Shown: positions 61,206 through 64,000 of the stretch, piece after piece
How the letters are laid out: each line of letters begins with the position of its first letter
Numbering within the stretch: position 1 is the stretch's first letter
Assembly (NCBI GenBank): GCA_022648295.1
Contig: JALCME010000022.1
Location: forward strand, 1 to 64,000
Direction of reading: 5' to 3'
Length of the DNA: 64,000 nt
Source: Bacteroides sp.
Lineage (GTDB): Bacteria > Bacteroidota > Bacteroidia > Bacteroidales > Bacteroidaceae
The notes under the pieces: model-generated
The model's input: only the letters and a program-made list of their open reading frames with translations
The model's database searches: none
Told to the model about the DNA's origin: nothing
Translations under genes and position numbers: made by a program

Positions 61206-64000
61206 TTAAAATGTTAATTGTACTCCCATGTTATATGCTCTGGCCAACGGATATTTACCATAGTCCACACCGGGTGTCAGGTTAGCACCGTTGTTGTAAT
61301 CTACTTCCGGATTGTAGCCTTTGTACTTGCTGATGGTAAACAAATTATCGGTGGATGCATAAATTCTTAAACTACCGATGAGCCCTTTGGATATCTGTTT
61401 GATGTTGCTGAAAGTATAGCCTATGCTGAGATTAGTACATCTGAAGAAGGAACCGTCTTGTAAATAGAACGTGGACAAACGAGTACTATTGCTCTGTGTA
61501 CCACCGCGTGATGCTTTATAAACCCATCCATTGCCGGGATTGGAGGCATTGCGGTAACGTTGGTCGGCTTCTACATATTGGTTTCCTGATCCTTCCATAT
61601 TGAACAGGTAATAGTCTTGTCCGTCTAACACCTTGTTGCCATATGAACCATTGAACGATGCGGTAAGATCGATATTCTTGTAGTTACCGCTAATATTTAA
61701 GCCGTATGTGAATTTAGGATGTGGTGTACCGATAATGGTTTTGTCATTGTCATCTACTACGCCGTTACCGTCTACATCTTCAAAATAAATGTCACCGGGC
61801 TGTAATGCTACTGATTGTGACAGTGAGCGTGCGGGACCTTGGAGCTTATAGCCTTCAGGGAAGGAGTTGTTATTGGCTTTATAAACAGCATTGTCGGCTG
61901 CTAAACCAGCCATGTCGGCTTCAGTTACCATGCCTTTTACCTTGAAACCATAGAACATACCGATGGGTTGTCCTTCCATGGTGATGTGGGTCTTATAAGA
62001 ACGCTCGGCACCGTTGGTGATAATAGTGTTTCCACCATCCAGCTCCAATACTTTGTTTCGATTGATGGAGAGATTACCCCCGATGTTTAGGTTGAAGTCT
62101 TTGCCTGATATTGCACGACCATCTACCTGGATGTCGCAACCCGCGTTTCGAATCTTCGAATTAGGCAAATTGGTCATTATCGAGGTAGCTCCGGAAATGG
62201 CCGATACCGGTTGGCTGAACAGCAAGTCTTTGGTATAGCTCATATAGTAGTTGGCCGAAATGGACAGACGATTGGAGAACATGGAGAGGTCGAAGCCAAC
62301 ATTGTATTGGGAGGTTGATTCCCAGCCGATGGTATTGTCTTTCACCCCTCCCGGATACATGGCTGATGAAATTGTTCCATTTCCAAATACGACTCCCGAT
62401 GGAGAACTCATTTCAGCTGTATATTGGTAGTTACCAATGTTGTTGTTACCGCTCATACCCCAGCTCGCTCTCAGTTTCAGTGAAGAATTGTGTCCAAACG
62501 TGTTCTTATAGAAGTCCTCATTGGACATTGTCCAGGCCGCTGATACAGAAGGAAAGTAGCCCCAGCGGTTTTCGGGTCCGAACATGGATGAAGCGTCTCC
62601 GCGGAACGATGCGGTGAGATAATATTTATTGTTGAAATTGTAGTTTAAGCGGGTGAAATAGGATATCATACTCCAATTGGATTTTGAAGTACCATCCAGT
62701 CCGATATCACTTGGATCGGCTCCATGTCCGGTTACCTCCGTGATGTGGTCATCTTCGTAGCCGGTGGCTTTCACTCCAAGAATATCTTTAGTATCCCTTT
62801 GTATGGAGTAACCGGCTACGCCGCTAAAATTATGCACTTTGCTCCATGTCTTGTTATAATTGGCTGTGAATTCTCCCAAGTAGTCGTTCTGCAATATTGT
62901 TCTTGCAATGGAATTTGCAGCCGCTTTAGCTTGATCGCTTCCCGGTTGATAAGCACCGCTGGAAAGGCTGGTAGGTCTGTAGAATTCATACTTCTCACTG
63001 TAGGAATACATGCCGAGGTTGGCTTTGAAATACAAATTTTTCAACGCTTCATATTGTGCGGTGAGGTTATAAGTATTACGGCTACCGTTACGGCGGATAA
63101 TGGTTTCTGTTGCCAATGCAACCGGATTCTCAATCTGTTGCATGCCGTATCCTGATGAATAAGACGTCATTTCGCCTTTAATAATCTGTCCGTTCTCATC
63201 ATAACACCGGAAAATCGGGGCGTATATGAGTGCTCCTAATATTGGTCCTTGATTAAAGCGTCCTTCCTGTACCTCTCTGTTCCAGTTGGAGGTATTGGAG
63301 AAATTAGCTCCCATCTTGAATCGATTATTGACCTGAATATCAATATTGGAACGTAAGTTCAAGCGCTTCTGGCTGGTAGAAAGTATGATACCGTCTTGAT
63401 CCTGATAAGCTGCACTTACTTCGTAATGCACTTTATCGTTGCCTCCGTTAATGGAAATGTGATGACGTTGCGCTGGAGCATTACGGTAAAGTTCATCCTG
63501 CCAGTCGGTGTCGTATTCAGGAGTGATGACTTTTTGGTTAGTGAAGTCGTATAAGAATTCAGGAATCATTGCAGCACTATTTCTTGAGCCTAAGCGTTGA
63601 GCGCGAACATCGTTGGTATCGCTAAAGTAACTGTCGTCCCAAGTTTTGCCCGCCGAAACCATCAAATTCTTGTAAGCGTTGTTATGCCCTTCCACGTGTA
63701 GGTCGGCATATTGTGCAGCATTCAGCAATTTTACCTTTTTGGCAAGCTGGGTGACGCTGTACTGGAAGTCGTAACTTACTTTAGCCTTCCCTTCCTTTCC
63801 TCGTTTAGTAGTAATCAAAACAACGCCTCCGGCCGCACGTGACCCATAAATAGCTGCCGAGGCAGCATCTTTCAATACTTCGATAGATTCAATGTCTTCC
63901 GGATTGATCATCAGGTCGGTATTTGAGGGATAACCGTCAATAACATATAGGGGGTCTGAGCTGGCATTGATAGAGGTTACACCGCGGACACGGATTTTCG
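61206..64000 (-). CDS. SusC-family TonB-dependent transporter (PUL 2), 5' end outside the window
   Basis: The visible 931 codons run to the window end without a start. They include the last part of the plug ([39 protein letters not shown]) and the whole barrel, which ends in [12 protein letters not shown]. The signal peptide and the regulatory-like domain must lie beyond 64000, so an STN domain cannot be judged. It imports glycan of PUL 2 through the outer membrane. A Met codon at 63911 is not a real start, because the plug reads through it. Confidence 0.95.
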   Translation of the reverse strand, partial: KIRVRGVTSINASSDPLYVIDGYPSNTDLMINPEDIESIEVLKDAASAAIYGSRAAGGVVLITTKRGKEGKAKVSYDFQYSVTQLAKKVKLLNAAQYADLHVEGHNNAYKNLMVSAGKTWDDSYFSDTNDVRAQRLGSRNSAAMIPEFLYDFTNQKVITPEYDTDWQDELYRNAPAQRHHISINGGNDKVHYEVSAAYQDQDGIILSTSQKRLNLRSNIDIQVNNRFKMGANFSNTSNWNREVQEGRFNQGPILGALIYAPIFRCYDENGQIIKGEMTSYSSGYGMQQIENPVALATETIIRRNGSRNTYNLTAQYEALKNLYFKANLGMYSYSEKYEFYRPTSLSSGAYQPGSDQAKAAANSIARTILQNDYLGEFTANYNKTWSKVHNFSGVAGYSIQRDTKDILGVKATGYEDDHITEVTGHGADPSDIGLDGTSKSNWSMISYFTRLNYNFNNKYYLTASFRGDASSMFGPENRWGYFPSVSAAWTMSNEDFYKNTFGHNSSLKLRASWGMSGNNNIGNYQYTAEMSSPSGVVFGNGTISSAMYPGGVKDNTIGWESTSQYNVGFDLSMFSNRLSISANYYMSYTKDLLFSQPVSAISGATSIMTNLPNSKIRNAGCDIQVDGRAISGKDFNLNIGGNLSINRNKVLELDGGNTIITNGAERSYKTHITMEGQPIGMFYGFKVKGMVTEADMAGLAADNAVYKANNNSFPEGYKLQGPARSLSQSVALQPGDIYFEDVDGNGVVDDNDKTIIGTPHPKFTYGLNISGNYKNIDLTASFNGSYGNKVLDGQDYYLFNMEGSGNQYVEADQRYRNASNPGNGWVYKASRGGTQSNSTRLSTFYLQDGSFFRCTNLSIGYTFSNIKQISKGLIGSLRIYASTDNLFTISKYKGYNPEVDYNNGANLTPGVDYGKYPLARAYNMGVQLTF

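Noticed and set aside
63909..63911. ATG at 63911 as start of the PUL 2 susC gene
   Set aside because: The plug-domain sequence continues in frame to the window end, so this is an internal Met.

Overview
The window looks like a Bacteroides chromosome from the gut. It has SusC/SusD polysaccharide utilisation loci, AT-rich intergenic DNA, few Shine-Dalgarno sequences and many Bacteroides-type -7 boxes (TAnnTTTG). Gene calls come from reading translations and recognising motifs; no database search was run. Several starts were moved inward because the longest reading frame would start inside a -7 box or before a clear signal peptide.

Layout. 1-262: 3' end of a 5S rRNA, its terminator, and tRNA-Arg(TCT). 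523-7509: a TPR protein, then a minus-strand group with a eukaryote-type branching enzyme, a YhcH/YiaL protein, a DUF2461 protein, a cytoplasmic GH13 amylase and a patatin. 7609-11132: a minus-strand operon of an ECF-type S component, a phosphoribosyltransferase, a Tat-exported DUF362 protein and a membrane polyferredoxin. 11327-14485: a BamE/DUF4476 lipoprotein, a flavin reductase and fabD, with a gene-poor stretch (11984-12874) rich in inverted repeats. 14876-20070: xylose catabolism (NUDIX-type regulator, xylB, xylA, xylE). 20448-22427: a ferredoxin, small membrane protein and sigma factor operon, three 22-bp iterons, and a flavodoxin.

22672-33977 is PUL 1: FecR, STN-containing SusC, SusD, GH3, and a protein fusing a six-hairpin glycosidase domain to GH16. 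Its likely ECF sigma factor lies at the far end on the opposite strand. The enzymes suggest a beta-glucan target, probably with beta-1,3 links. 34167-39924: a 1404-residue CoA-dehydratase-activase-like protein with a TetR regulator and an 18-bp operator-like palindrome at the promoter, then an MscS channel. 40006-46014: a redox module (Fe-ADH, Fe-S aldo/keto reductase, a second polyferredoxin, an exported flavodoxin) with a divergent AraC regulator. 46161-52057: two small membrane proteins, one carrying the GIIGGADGPTAIF motif of decarboxylase beta subunits, then AraC, ACR3, a Crp/Fnr regulator, an alpha/beta hydrolase and an amidohydrolase. 52432-54579: GAPDH and a GlxA-type regulator.

54695-64000 is PUL 2: SusC (cut by the window end), SusD, a glycerophosphodiester phosphodiesterase, a DUF218 protein and a GH92 enzyme. 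In the GH92 protein the position expected to hold the catalytic acid Glu is Gln711. Together with the phosphodiesterase neighbour this suggests a pathway for phosphodiester-linked mannose (phosphomannan-like glycans), the strongest candidate for a little-described system here.
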